A stretch of 64,000 bases of DNA from Pomphorhynchus laevis (taxonomy: Eukaryota > Acanthocephala > Palaeacanthocephala > Echinorhynchida > Pomphorhynchidae): positions 155,528-219,527 of the forward strand of contig WNNJ02003691.1 of NCBI GenBank assembly GCA_012934845.2, read 5' to 3'. Shown here piece after piece: positions 11,914 to 22,650 of the stretch. The stretch's first letter is position 1. The number at the start of each line of letters is the position of its first letter. A program made the translations under genes and the position numbers. The notes beneath the pieces are model-generated. The model searched no databases and was not told where the DNA came from. It saw only the letters and a program-made list of their open reading frames with translations.

Positions 11914-12117
11914 CAAATTAAATCAGCTAACTGAGTCTACGTATTGTTATATAATTATAAAATAAACAAAAGCATAATAATGCTAAATCAAAATTTAATA
12001 ATTAAATAATAAAATTAATAATTGTTTTTAGATTTTCTATAATTTAAATCAAGTTAAAAAAAAATAAAAAATAAAATTTAAAATAAACGTCATTTTTATG
12101 AATTTTGACTAATAAAT
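11914..12117 (-). repeat. Naiad pseudo-LTR, upstream copy
   Basis: Partner of 8398-8597. It is flanked on both sides by short inverted pieces: ATATTACCGGGAAA near 11870 recurs inverted as TTTCCCGGTAATAT near 12125, and 11889-11925 recurs inverted and diverged at 8358-8393. Confidence 0.85.
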
Positions 12118-12424
12118 TGACTAATTTCCCGGTAATATAACCTAAGGTCGAGGAGTAGATACCAAAACCTGATAAATATTATAGACAAATATTTTTAACT
12201 AGTTACTAGTTTACTAGTTATTAAGAAAATTGTAAAATATATAAATCAACACAATTATAATAAGAATAGTTTAAACTATTAAGTGAAAATTTTTATGAAT
12301 GGACTCGCGTTCTTCATCAGTCAAAAAATTGTAATTTTTGTGTGACAATTTGTTTGATCAAATTTATTAAGTCGGTCAATTTATTAAATTTATTAAATTG
12401 ATGTATTTGACGTATTGATATTTT

Positions 12425-12660
12425 TATTCTACAGTAAAGGCGTATATTTTTATACACCTTTACAGTAAAGGTGTATATTTTTATACACATTTACAGTAAA
12501 GGCGTATATTTTTATTCTACAGTAAAGTCATAAGGTGTATTTATTCTATAGTAAAGGCGTTGACGTATTGATATTTTATTCTACAGTAAATAATATTTTT
12601 ATTCTACAGTATTGATATTTTTATTCTACAGTATTCTACTTTTGATATTCTACAGTAAAG
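12425..12660. repeat. Degenerate minisatellite, about 20-30 bp unit
   Basis: Repeated TATTTTTATTCTACAGTAAAGGCG-like units of variable length, with TATACAC insertions in the first part. The repeat ends exactly where CT-rich LINE-A sequence begins, so it may mark the 5' junction of that copy. Confidence 0.8.
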
Positions 12661-12754
12661 GCCTTCATCTCATACCTTATTTTTCCTATTCCTCACCACA
12701 TCTAAATACATCTCATAACTCTTTCTTCTCTTCACGTACTTCTTACTCTAACTC

Positions 12755-12957
12755 AACCGTATCCTTCTCAATAATTTACATCCTTCCGTCAAAACCAACT
12801 CCAGTAGCATCTCCGTTCAACCGATTCAACAATCCACTCCTGTCACACATGCTTTAACCGTATCACCTCTCAATAATTTACATCCTTCCGTCAAAATCAT
12901 CTCCAGTAACATCTCCGATCAACCGATTCAACACACCAATCCTGTCACAGATGCTCC
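12755..12957 (+). repeat. 101-bp tandem duplication inside LINE-A copy 1
   Basis: Two adjacent copies (12755-12855 and 12856-12957) share CAATAATTTACATCCTTCCG and CAACCGATTCAACA with a few substitutions. It lies in the serine/proline-rich ORF1-like part and is not seen in copy 2. Confidence 0.8.
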
Positions 12958-15900
12958 AGACTATCTTAAATCTTCACTTAATTCCCACGCTTACCCGCTT
13001 TTCTAACTCTACTCTTACAAGATGTGTCCGTCCACCATTTCCACGTAATCGTTTTCCTTTGCGCGATCAATGTATTATCATATCTAACTTAAAGCTTCCC
13101 GAATCTGCTTCTACACAATCTCGTCTCGATGATGTATCTGCTTTCAGGTATATCCTTGCAAATATTTTTCCTGACGATAATCCATCCTTTTCAATGCTAT
13201 CGCTCCTGTATATTTTATCCGTTTATACAAATCCACTAAATCCAATCATGTCAGCCCTCAACTCCTAAAAATCGTTTTCCAACATAGTTCACATGCCTCC
13301 TTGGTACTCTTCCAACGTTTTAAACTTCTTACCACTTCATCTACTTGTCATATTTTTCCTGACCGCTCCCCTTCTGATATTGCCCAACTCAATTTAGCTC
13401 GCATTGAGAAACATCGACGTGAAACAAACAGCGAGTCATCCTTATCAATACGTCAAATCAACGAAAATTTTCAGATCGGACACACAAGGTCAAAAATTTG
13501 ATGGCGTCCCATATCTCCCCCTTGTCTTCCGCGCTAATCGATCTTGCTCCTGAGCATACTTTTCGATTTAGTTTTTTCAACTCTCGCTGCATTCTTCATA
13601 ATGCTGAGTTGCTCCTTGATATTTTCGATCAACTATCTATCGATATTCTCTGCATTACCAAATTCTGGCACTGACACTTACGATCTTGCTATTCGTCGTA
13701 TATGTCGCTCGGGTTGTTCTCTAGTTGAATCAGCTCGTCCAATTGTTTCTCCCACATCTACTGCTTCTAACCATGGCGGTATTGTTGCGATTGCTCGTTA
13801 CCCAATGTCTTTACGTAAAATTAACATTAACATCCGGCACACTTCGTCCGAATTACTCATATGCAGATTATCAACTCTTTTCCCTCTAGAACTTGTGATT
13901 GTATACCGTCCAGGCTCAGCTGCCTCCTTAAGTATGTTATTTAACTACCTTGCATATATTTCTTACTCTTCATTGTCTTAGACTCATGTTGTACTCGGTG
14001 GCTTTAACATTCGTGTTGATGGCCCGGCTGACTTTGACTCTCACTCTTACTAAACTTTTTTCTGATTTTAACTATAAATTACTTTCAATAAGCCCAACTC
14101 ATATTCTCTGCGGTGCTCTCAACATCATTGATGTTCCTAACTGCTTCAATGACTATACCTCCTTGTCAATTACTGATCCAGATTTGTCCGGTCATTTCCA
14201 TGTTACTCTTACTGTTACTCGTTCCTATCCTCATCTTCCGCTTCCAAAATTATCTACTCCAAGTCAACCCTGGAAATTTCGCGATACCCCTATTCTCTGC
14301 ACAACCTTACTCAATTCTTCACTCTTTTCACTTCCTCTTAACTATCAATCTCCCGATGATCTCATTATTCTGTTTGATTCTGAACTTACGAACATCCTTA
14401 ATAACTTTCTGCCTATTCGAACACGAGGTTTTCAGCGGTCGTGCCATGCTACCTGGTTCGCTTCAGACTGTAGTATTTCTAAACGTCGGCTTCGTCACTC
14501 TTTTCGTGTGTGTAATCGTTTTCTTAAACGTTCTCCAACCTCACTCACTCCAAATCTCCGGGCTTCCTATGGTTCTATCCGCCATTCCCATCTCATTCTT
14601 ATGCGTATTAAACGTATACTCTTTTGGCGAAATCAACTCGAGTCATCTTCTAACTCTACATCTCATTGGCAAATCTTAAACTCAATTCTTTCACGATCAT
14701 ATACCCTTGCAATATAAATCCGGATGAATTTGCATCTTATCTACAATCTAAGCTATTTAATTTCCGTTCTACCCATATGCCCCTTGTATCCTCTCACTTC
14801 GTTAAATACTTCGCTCTCAGAGCTATTCCATCTTCTTTCCGTTTCGTCTGACGACGTTTCTTCTGTCACTAACTATTATAACCTCTCCTTCTGACCCAAT
14901 TTCCACCCATTTGCTTAAAAAATATTTTGATCTATCTCACCCTTCCTAACCACTTTGTTCAACTTGTCTATCCGCAGCCGCACATTTCCTTCCAACTAGA
15001 AATGCGGCACTGTTCGCCCTCTTCTCAAAAAGCAATCTCTCAACTCTCACTACAATCTTCGTACCGTCTTGAAAGTACCGTCTTCGTACCCTCTCTAAAC
15101 TCCTTGAGCGTCTTGTTCTCAAGCAAGTTAATGCATATATATTTTCCTCCTACTTGTTTCCTCCCTTCCAAGCTGCTTTCCACTCTAATTACTCTACTGA
15201 AATCGCATTTTTAAAGTTTATTACGACTTACTCATCTCGCGTGATCAAAAATTATGTAGTGTCATAGTTTCTCCTGATCTATCATCTGCTTTCGACATAG
15301 TCGATCACCCGATTCTTCTCCATGTCTTGGTCTTGATTATGGCTTCTCATTACACACTTTGGCTTGGTTTTCTTTATATCTATCAAATCGTACTTTTCGC
15401 GTGTGTTCTAACTCTTCTCTCTCCCATCCTTCTTCATCCCGTCCGGTGTTCCACAAGGCTCCGTATTAGGCCCTTTGCTTTTCTCTCTTCTTGATGATTT
15501 GTCTTCTATTTCTCATACATTTAACTTCCATGTTATGCAATATGCTGATGACATTCTCATCTATGTTCAGGCACCTGTATTTCGTATTCATTATCTTAGT
15601 GTTTCTTATTCCAACTGTATTGCCTCAATTTTCAATCATCTTTATTTTCTTCGTCTTTCTCTGAATCCTAATAAATCAAAAATAATGTGGATCCTTCCTC
15701 GACGCTTCGGCGTAGAACCTCCCTCCGTATCATTAAATTCTACAATTTTCCCTATCGTTGATAATCTCGTTTTCCTAGGCTTCCATTTCGGCAACATACT
15801 TTCACCTAAACTTTTCGTTAGAGATAAAGTACGCTCATCTACCCTGATTCTCCGCAACCTCCGTCAAATTCGTAGATTGATCGATTTTTTTTCATGTATG

Positions 15901-16423
15901 ACTCTCATATCTTCTCTCATTTTCTTAAGACTTGATTATTGTCTTGGTCTATTTTCCAACTCACCTAAATCCACTCTTATTCCTTTTCAACGCACCATCA
16001 AAGCAGTCATCCTAATTATTCTCTGTCTTCCTCGTTTTGATCAAACAGCTCACCATCTTGTTTCTCTCGAGTTGCCTACCATTTATTGTCGTGTTCAAAT
16101 TCGTCTTCTTATTATTGCTTTTCGCCTTGTTACTTTTAATTCCCGTTCATTTCTCAACCTTCATTTTCTCGACAATTCTCGTCCTGTTTACTGTTCCTTG
16201 AGTTCCCGTAATTTCCTTCTTTTACATGTCCCAAACTACTATACCTCTTTTAGCTTCCGATCCTTCCTTATAGCTGATCTTATCTCGTGGAATCATCTGC
16301 CCATTCATGTCCGCCATAAACATTAATGCCTTGTTTCAAACGCCAAATCCAATTCCATTTCAACAATTAACTAATTAATCTATTAATTTTGCTGTGCTCT
16401 TTTTTATGTTATTGGTCTTGTAA

Positions 16424-16440
16424 GCGTGTAGTTGGCACGC
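16424..16440 (+). other. LINE-A 3'-terminal hairpin
   Basis: GCGTG (16424-16428) pairs with CACGC (16436-16440), followed by ATTTGCCAC and the A/T-rich end. The same end is found near 42102 and 58741 on + and near 37497, 41440 and 47763 on -, so it is the conserved 3' end that the element's RT would recognise. Confidence 0.65.
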
Positions 16441-16756
16441 ATTTGCCACTTTAAATAAATTATTATTAAAATTATTATAAAGAATTATTGGATTCTTTAT
16501 TCAGTATTTTACTAATTTTTCAAATTATTTATTTTGAATGGAAATATTATTGTTATTATTTTTGTTTTGTTTATAAAGTATTTTGAATCATCCTTTTTGA
16601 TTGCATTTTGTGTACCTTCAAAAATTGCCGAAATCATGTCACAACAATTCAAACAACACTAAAAGCAGCTGTTTATCGCTAATAAGAGCAGCACATGCTC
16701 AAAGAAAATGGTGGCGATCGTTTTGAATTCTTTTATAAAGGCATGCACATTTTAAG

Positions 16757-16893
16757 AAACATTGTAATTTTCTGAAGATGCTAATAGAGGTTAGCGAAAT
16801 ATCAAATAAAATGTTCAGTTTTTCTTTGATCCAGCTCTAATAATTCACTATAAATAAATGGATCATTATCAACTATTTTCAATCTTTTAAATA
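16757..16893 (-). repeat. Solitary satellite-like monomer with hammerhead-like core
   Basis: Reverse-orientation relative of the 170-bp satellite: ATTGTAATTTTCTGAAGATG through AGGTTAGCGAAATATCAAAT to GATCCAGCTCTAATAATTC and ATGGATCATTATCAACTA. It is some 10 kb from the array, so it was either transposed or left from a former array. On its plus strand the hammerhead-like core reads CTGAAGA (16772-16778), T, GCTAA/TTAGC helix, GAAA (16796-16799), closer to consensus than the array copies. Confidence 0.8.
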
Positions 16894-16989
16894 ATAAATA
16901 ATTATATATGATGTTATATTATTTATATTTATATAATGATAAAAATTTTAAAATAAAAAATAGTAATAAAGATATAATTTGTAATTAAG

Positions 16990-17066
16990 ATAACTTGATC
17001 AAAGAGAGGAGGAAAATGGTATTGACATTTCGCTAACCTCTGATGGCATCTTCAGAAAATTACTAA
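16990..17066 (+). repeat. Satellite-like monomer fragment (forward)
   Basis: CTTGATCAAAGAGAGGAGG and ATTTCGCTAACCTCTGATGG-CATCTTCAGAAAATTAC match the second half of the satellite unit. The minus strand keeps CTGAAGA and GTTAGCGAAA, but helix II is disrupted. Confidence 0.7.
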
Positions 17067-17084
17067 ATAGGTTATCATCTAAAT

Positions 17085-17192
17085 ATGCTCAGAGAGGTTA
17101 GCGAAATATCAATAAAAGTTTCCTTTCTTGATTTAGCTCCGATAATTTTGTATCAATAAATGGATCATTATCAACTATTTACAATATTTATA
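17085..17192 (-). repeat. Satellite-like monomer fragment (reverse)
   Basis: AGAGGTTAGCGAAATATCAA through TGGATCATTATCAACTATTT in reverse orientation. It lies back to back with the forward fragment at 16990-17066. Confidence 0.7.
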
Positions 17193-18138
17193 TATATCAA
17201 CATTTGTAAAATGCATATTTTGTTGTACTTATATCAATATAAATATAAGTAGAATACTGGTTGAGTATAATGCGACAGTGTCAAAGTTAAATAAACTAAT
17301 TTCTTTATTTTAGTATATGAAATTTCAGTTATGCCAAAATTTATTATTAATAATGTGTGTAGCCGAATTAATGAATTAGTTAACATCTGCGGCGGTGATG
17401 GTCAACATTAAAAGGAAAAACGGGGCTCGTTCATTTAATTTGTAATTTTATTTTTTAATATTAGATTATCAGTTGTTCTATTTTATGGCATATTTTTTGA
17501 ATCTATAGCACATAAAAACGGTGATAACTTAATAATGTAAATAAGAACAACTTGTACGCCAGATTTTGGACTAGAATTGTTCTCATGAAATATATTAATT
17601 ATCAAGAAATAGTTTACATATGGTTAGCCGGAAATTAAGACGATATACACAGTTGGAAACAAAGGGAACGAAATCTGATTATGAATTATAAAATAGATAT
17701 TTAGAAAAGAAAAAGTGATCAACGTTCACTTTTTCGGTATGCTTTTAATATAAAACGCGATACAAATTGTTGCATTTTAAGCTTTTAGTAAAGTGATCCT
17801 TATACGAAAATAATCGATGGCAAGTATGTTTTAGACTTATACAAGATATACAGAGATGACGTTATGTTATAAAAACCTGTGCCAAAACATTTGAATTTGG
17901 TAAATGGTATAATACAGATTTCGCACATCCAGATGAATGATGATAAATTGACATTCATTTTGAATTAAAACGTTATTAGGAATAAAGTATTGCTTTGTCT
18001 TTTATGTAATGCAAATGATCTAAATGAATTTTAAATGTTGTCTGCAATGTATATGTTAATTGTTTAGTCAATTTAACAGTCTTTGCTTGTTGCCTGTTTT
18101 ACGTTTATCGTAGACACATACTTGCAAATGATGGATGT
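17193..18138. other. Anonymous AT-rich DNA
   Basis: No ORF, repeat or RNA gene that I can recognise. Confidence 0.5.
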
Positions 18139-18347
18139 GATCTAATGCAACCATAATCCATCCATAAACAGTCTCCGCTTAAATATTTTAAATTTATTTT
18201 CAATAATAATTTGTTGATTTATATATTTTACTATGTTTTGTTTGATTTTATTTTTATAGTAACTTAGATTAGAATATGTATCTATTAAATTATTCAAATG
18301 ATAAATAATTATTGGAGCTGGATCAAAGGAAAAAAGAAATTATTTTT

Positions 18348-18420
18348 GATATTTCGCTAACTACTGTTAGCATTTTCATTAAATTACTCTGAAGATGCTA
18401 ACAGTAGTTAGCGAAATATC
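18348..18420. repeat. 31-bp inverted repeat of hammerhead-like modules
   Basis: Arms 18348-18378 and 18390-18420 match at 30 of 31 positions around an 11-nt spacer. Each arm carries GCTAAC-agta-GTTAGC-GAAATATC on opposite strands. The right arm (plus strand) has CTGAAGA at 18389-18395 before helix II; the left arm (minus strand) has a degenerate ATGAAAA. It sits inside the Naiad fragment. Confidence 0.85.
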
Positions 18421-18425
18421 AAAAA
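18384..18425 (+). ncRNA. Hammerhead-ribozyme-like core, best copy
   Basis: CTGAAGA (18389-18395), one extra T, helix II GCTAAC/GTTAGC with loop AGTA, then GAAA (18413-18416). This matches the CUGANGA and GAAA core elements and has a perfect 6-bp helix II. Helices I and III are weak, and the extra nucleotide after A9 is non-consensus, although some natural hammerheads carry one there. Activity is untested. Confidence 0.35.
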
Positions 18426-18767
18426 GCCAATTTAATATTTTTTAACTCAGCCGTTTGAAAATAATAACTTATTTATAATCAGAAAACTTAAATTGCATAA
18501 AAACATTAAATTGAACCTTTACATGTATGACCTATAACAATGAGTAAATAACAATCACGATATAACAATACAATAATTCTACCTTGTTCTGAAATCCGGT
18601 TTAATGAATTGAATTTCACATTTTTAGAAAATTACAATATCGTTACAAATTGTTGCAATTCTTAAAATTTCATTATTTAATGTATTATATTTTATATTAT
18701 ATAGTATGTATGAATACTAAGTAAAAATATTTCTTGTAAATTTAAATATGTCATCTTTACAATACAA

Positions 18768-19960
18768 TCAATTTAGCTAACTGAGTATACGTATTTAATA
18801 TAATTATAAATAAAATATAAATACAAATACATAAAATAAATAAATAAAAACAATAATGCCAAATCAATAAATAAAAATTTTAATAATTAGATAATAAATA
18901 ATTATAAATAATTGTTTTAAAATGTTATATAACTTGTATCAAGTTAAAATAAAAAATTGAAATTTAAAATAAACGTCATTTTTATGAATTGACTAATAAA
19001 TAACAGACGTTGTATCAGAATAAGGAATTAGAGGTCATCAGGAGGAACTGCTATGCTATCAGGTTTCGGCCCCTAACTCCTCTACCCAACATAGCAGCAA
19101 GGCCAAATACATGCTAATGATGTATTTCCTCTGAAATAACTATCTAGTATCTTATTCTAATGCAAAGTATATTATTTATTATCCATCCATAAAAATTTGC
19201 CACTAATAAATTTAAATTTATTTTTTAAATTATTGTGTTGATTTATATATTTTACTGATTGATGATATTTTGAAAAACTTAGTTTAAAATATGCATCTAT
19301 TAAATTATTTAAATGATATTGAAGAAAACCAATATCGTTACAAATTGTTGCAATTCTTAAAATTTCATTATTTAATGTATTATATTTTATATTATATGGT
19401 ATGCATGAATGCTCATGCAAAAATATGTTGCTTGTAAATTAAAATGTCATATTTAAGATATAAATTGAAAGTAGCATTTATTGATGTCAATTTAATGTTT
19501 ATATCTAGATATATACCTTCTTTATCATTAATATTGGTTTTGTTAAGAATGAGGCTTTCTGAATAAATTTGTTTACTTATTGAATAAAAATTATTAGCGT
19601 TAAATATCGGTATTTTGATTTAACAAAATATTTAAGGCTTCTATTAGTTCAATTTTACATTTATTTTTTACACAGTTATAAACAAATTCAAATTCTACAA
19701 ATCGTAAAAAAGTCAGCTATAAATGAGCTACTATTACCTCCCGTTGAAACATCTTTAATTTTCTAATATAGATGCCCCTATTTTTAAATAATAATATTTT
19801 AATTGATGTTAATTTAATGTTCGTATCTAGATATATACCTTATTTATCATTGATATTGGTTTTATTACAAATTAAACTATCTAAATAAATTTGTTCACTT
19901 ATTGAATAAAAATTATGAAAGTTAAATATCATAACATGTTTAGATTACGAATGAGGGAAA
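18768..19960 (-). pseudogene. Second Naiad relic: pseudo-LTR, 3' UTR and scrambled RT
   Basis: 18768-19001 is a diverged pseudo-LTR. 19002-19170 is almost identical to the 3' UTR at 8600-8766. 19172-19420 (minus) encodes the RT C-terminus. Beyond that the RT sequence is scrambled: 19462-19608 and 19796-19930 are two copies of the same segment (similar to 9080-9230), separated by RT motif B-region sequence. It is non-functional, and its arrangement points to repeated or rearranged insertion rather than simple decay. Confidence 0.8.
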
Positions 19961-20980
19961 AACTAAAGTTAAATAATAATATTAGCAGTAACAAAATATA
20001 TGGGCAACCTACATAAATTACATTTATCTATCATTAAATGTAACTTAGAAGCCGTTAAATAAGTCATTATCTCCTATTTTATAAGCTATAAGAATAAGCA
20101 TAAACGTTTTGGTAAGGAGATTAATTGCAATTCAGCATACTTTTTACACGAACAACTTTTTCTTGTGTGACCTTACACAATTTTATCCGAAAGAATTTTT
20201 CGAGTTGTAAATCAATTAAGAAAATTGAATCGTAAATGAATTGTAAGATCGAAAGATTATATTTTCTGCTTTATGTATATTCTTCTAAAAGTAAAAACGC
20301 TAAAAATTATCATAGCAATTATTACAATGTTATATTTTGTAACGTTTGTATTAAGCTAAATTATTAAATATACAATAAATTTGTTCATTTTTAACTAAAA
20401 GACTGCCGAGCAGGGACGGCCAAATAAGTCTTGAAACAAACGTTATGTAAAACAAGCAAACGCTCTTTCAAAAGCAAGCAAATGCTCAGAGCGTTTGCCT
20501 TTTAAAAAAGTGAAACAAAAAAGAACAGAATGTTCAATTTGAAATTTTTAAATTATGAGTAAATGTATAGCAAAAAAAAACAAAAAATAAATAACTATTA
20601 AAGGAAAGGTAACTACATCAAACCATGTGTTAAGGTAATTAAATATTACAAATCACCAAAAATGTCGGATTTGTAAACTTAATGCTACCTTTGCTGCAAT
20701 TATTACTTAATTGTTTTTAATTGTTATGTTATTTGCCAAATGTGCCGTTGACTTTTCGTTGGCACAAATCATTCATCAAAGTGTAGTGAAACGGGACATC
20801 ATCGAATGATTTCATTTGATAAACATAATCTAATGAATTCAGTTGTTCTCATTTATTTCATTTTGATAAATTCGAATAAATTACCTAAATATTTTTATAA
20901 AATTTCATTTAAATGTTCTCTTCTGTGATTTATTAGCGATAAAAATTCAAGCTTAACTAAAAACAAAAGCATTTATTTTA
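19961..20980 (+). other. Upstream region of the K2P gene
   Basis: AT-rich and non-coding. It presumably contains promoter elements, but no diagnostic motif is visible. A run of T-rich sequence ends in ATTTATTTTAG at 20971-20981, resembling a 3' splice site. Confidence 0.4.
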
Positions 20981-21010
20981 GCTTCACTCTATGGTAAGCA
21001 TAGAGTAATA
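20971..21010 (+). promoter_or_regulatory. Possible trans- or cis-splice acceptor and 5-codon upstream ORF
   Basis: ATTTATTTTAG (20971-20981) looks like an acceptor 29 nt ahead of the K2P start. Between them ATG at 20991 opens a five-codon frame (M-V-S-I-E) that stops at TAA 21006-21008, 2 nt before the K2P ATG. If transcribed, it could lower translation or work by reinitiation. Alternatively ATG|GTAAGC is a splice donor. Confidence 0.35.
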
Positions 21011-21330
21011 ATGAGATCACCGAGAGATAACACAGTTATCACAAGACGGAGTTCACGGATTTGTACAAAGGTCAACTGTATTCGATGTCTTAAAGCATTT
21101 ATAGCGTTCTTATTTTCACGAGTTGGTTTAACTATGCTAATGGCCGCATATATTGTACTTGGTGGAAAACTGTTTGAGGCGTTGGAGTTAAGCAACGAAA
21201 GAAATACGCGAATCCAGATGCATATTGTTATGAATAAAACACTCAATTGTCTCTTTAATGAAGCACTTAAAATGCACGTAAAGAGAGACTTCCTTGAAAA
21301 TTACTCCGAGACCGCATCAATAATAATCAG
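21011..21330 (+). CDS. K2P (TWK-type) potassium channel, exon 1
   Basis: First coding exon of a two-pore-domain K+ channel, a background K+ conductance of the plasma membrane. It encodes a basic cytosolic N-terminus (residues 1-37), TM1 (about 38-57, GLTMLMAAYIVLGGKLFEAL) and most of the extracellular cap helix region. The exon ends AATCAG|GTGAAA in phase 2, matching exon 2. The start is the first in-frame ATG after an upstream TAA. Summed over three exons the protein is 524 residues (525 with the alternative exon 2 acceptor). Exon 3 carries most of the diagnostic sequence. I see no closer assignment than K2P/TWK. Confidence 0.85.
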
Positions 21331-22525
21331 GTGAAAGAAACTATTATGTATTTATTAAAATATATAAATTTATAAAAAATAAAAATATATTTCTTATATA
21401 TAAGAAATATATATTTCCTTAAAATATATGTCCTTAAAAATTTATATTTTTTATAAATAATAATTAATTATTTGTTAATTCTTTAAATAATTAATTATTA
21501 ATAATTTTAATATGTATCATATTATACCCTATATATAGGGTATATTTCAATATACCCAATAATATTAAAATATCAGCTGGGTATTTTTGAATAAAAATGA
21601 TTTCGTTTCAGTATTAAGTTAAAGATTTAATTATTAAAATTCATTTTAGAAAATATTTTTAAAGTATTATCATTTAGACAGAATAATTTATCATTTCCTT
21701 CATGAGGCACTCTGTCAAAGGCATGAGAAAAGTCCAAAAATATGACATCAATCTAATTACCATCACTGCGAGGATCCACCCATTCTTCATGAGATAATAA
21801 TAAATTGGCCAGGCAAGAGCGACTTGGCCTAAAACCATGTTGAGAGTCTTCTACAAGGACATAAATACGGTCGAAATACAGACGCAGTTTTTTATAGCAA
21901 TAATACGTTCAAGTATCTTTGAAAAAATACTCGTGAGACTTATTATATTAAAATCTGAGCATGTTTGAGTTGTAAGCCTCTAGCTATAGGGACAACAGTA
22001 ACAATTTTCCATGACTCAGGAATTCATGAATGACTCAAACTGTAACGAAATAAGTGTGTTAAGCCACCACATAGCACTGGAGCTAAAATACGAACTGGGA
22101 CAGGTGAAATACCGTCGAGCCCAGCCGACCCAAAATAATCAAGTTTAATATTTTTATTATATACGTTGTTATACTTAATAGAGTCTATGCCATTGGTTGA
22201 AGTTATTGGTGATAACATACACGCGAACCTATTCAAATTGAGAGTGTTATCATACACTCTCAATTAATCATAATGATCTGAATTAAAAATTAAACTATCT
22301 TTATGCGATATTTTATATTGTAAAATAACACGTATATATTCTTTTTGTATGTTTTTACATATACCGTACCGCCAAATAAAATCACTATATAAATTCAAAG
22401 TTATTTCAATTTTAAATAATGAATAAGGCAATAACATAACTGAATGAATTTAATGAATTGTTGTACCACAAAAAATAAAATAAAATTAACTATTATTTAA
22501 ATTTGACTTTGTTTATATTGAGTAG
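21331..22525 (+). other. K2P intron 1
   Basis: GT donor at 21331. The acceptor is tandem: ATTGAG|TAG|TGAC gives exon starts at 22523 or 22526, both in frame. The intron contains a minus-strand LINE relic (21700-22265) and AT-rich filler. Confidence 0.75.
21700..22265 (-). pseudogene. LINE reverse-transcriptase relic in K2P intron 1
   Basis: Minus-strand frames give SAGLDGISPVPVRILAP, then after breaks QHGFRPSRSCLANLL and IDVIFLDFSHAFDRVPH. These are the fingers and motif A of a CR1/Jockey-like RT. Several stops and frameshifts are present. It is not closely similar to LINE-A, -B or -C here. Confidence 0.75.
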
Positions 22526-22650
22526 TGACTTTGAAAATTCATTGATTCAAAGTATCAGAAATGGTTATAATGGGCTAGACAATTTTGACGATACAGAATG
22601 GAGCTTTTTCGGTGCGGTACTATATGCCACAACTCTTGTATCAACTATAG
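22526..22650 (+). CDS. K2P potassium channel, exon 2 (cap end and first pore)
   Basis: Encodes the end of the cap and the first pore helix and filter: EWSFFGAVLYATTLVSTIG, with the filter completed across the splice as TIG-YGH. Donor ATAG|GTAAGC at 22651 is in phase 1. The start is ambiguous by 3 nt (22523 or 22526) because of a GAGTAG tandem acceptor; either restores frame with exon 1 and adds or drops one serine. Exon length of 125 nt fits the phases on both sides. Confidence 0.85.

Larger units (their letters stand above)
8398..12117 (-). mobile_element. Naiad-type Penelope-like element (N-terminal GIY-YIG, C-terminal RT)
   Basis: A retroelement bounded by ~200-bp direct repeats, coding on the minus strand. 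Domain order is a zinc-binding cysteine cluster, GIY-YIG endonuclease, a linker with a CxC motif, then a PLE reverse transcriptase. This is the permuted order described for Naiad/Chlamys PLEs; canonical PLEs carry the nuclease at the C-terminus. The coding region lies in two frames overlapping by 8 nt. A leader of about 430 bp, locally GC-rich, lies between the first ORF and the upstream repeat. No hammerhead core was found in it, as reported for the clade. An inverted 3' fragment lies just outside at 8103-8220. Confidence 0.9.
12661..16465 (+). pseudogene. LINE-A copy 1 (CR1-like non-LTR retrotransposon), inactivated
   Basis: A non-LTR element on the plus strand, broken into many short frames. 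Recognisable parts are: an S/T/P-rich ORF1-like 5' region (12.66-13.5 kb); endonuclease fragments (LSIDILCITKFW, NHGGIVAIAR, VVLGGFNI) at 13.6-14.1 kb; and reverse transcriptase pieces, with VMQYADDILIY near 15540 followed by LSLNPNKSKIMWILPRR and the C-terminal connection region (15475-16326). The 3' UTR ends with a small hairpin and AATAAATTATTATT-like tail. Numerous frameshifts and stops make it non-functional. Large parts are identical to copy 2 at 38.7-40.7 kb. CR1/Jockey grouping rests on motif spacing only. Confidence 0.85.
18139..18760 (-). pseudogene. Naiad RT fragment interrupted by a satellite-like insertion
   Basis: 18139-18302 matches the 3' coding end of the Naiad at 8760-8930, and 18638-18760 continues with the match to 8937-9065. 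About 335 bp that does not belong to Naiad (18303-18637) splits the two at the same internal point. The insert begins and ends with satellite-like sequence. It is a dead 5'-truncated copy. Confidence 0.75.

Noticed and set aside
12300-12325. CTGATGAAG with a GCGA-loop hairpin (minus strand) as a hammerhead
   Set aside because: The hairpin is followed by ATTC, not GAAA, so an essential core element is missing. At most it is a dead PLE remnant.
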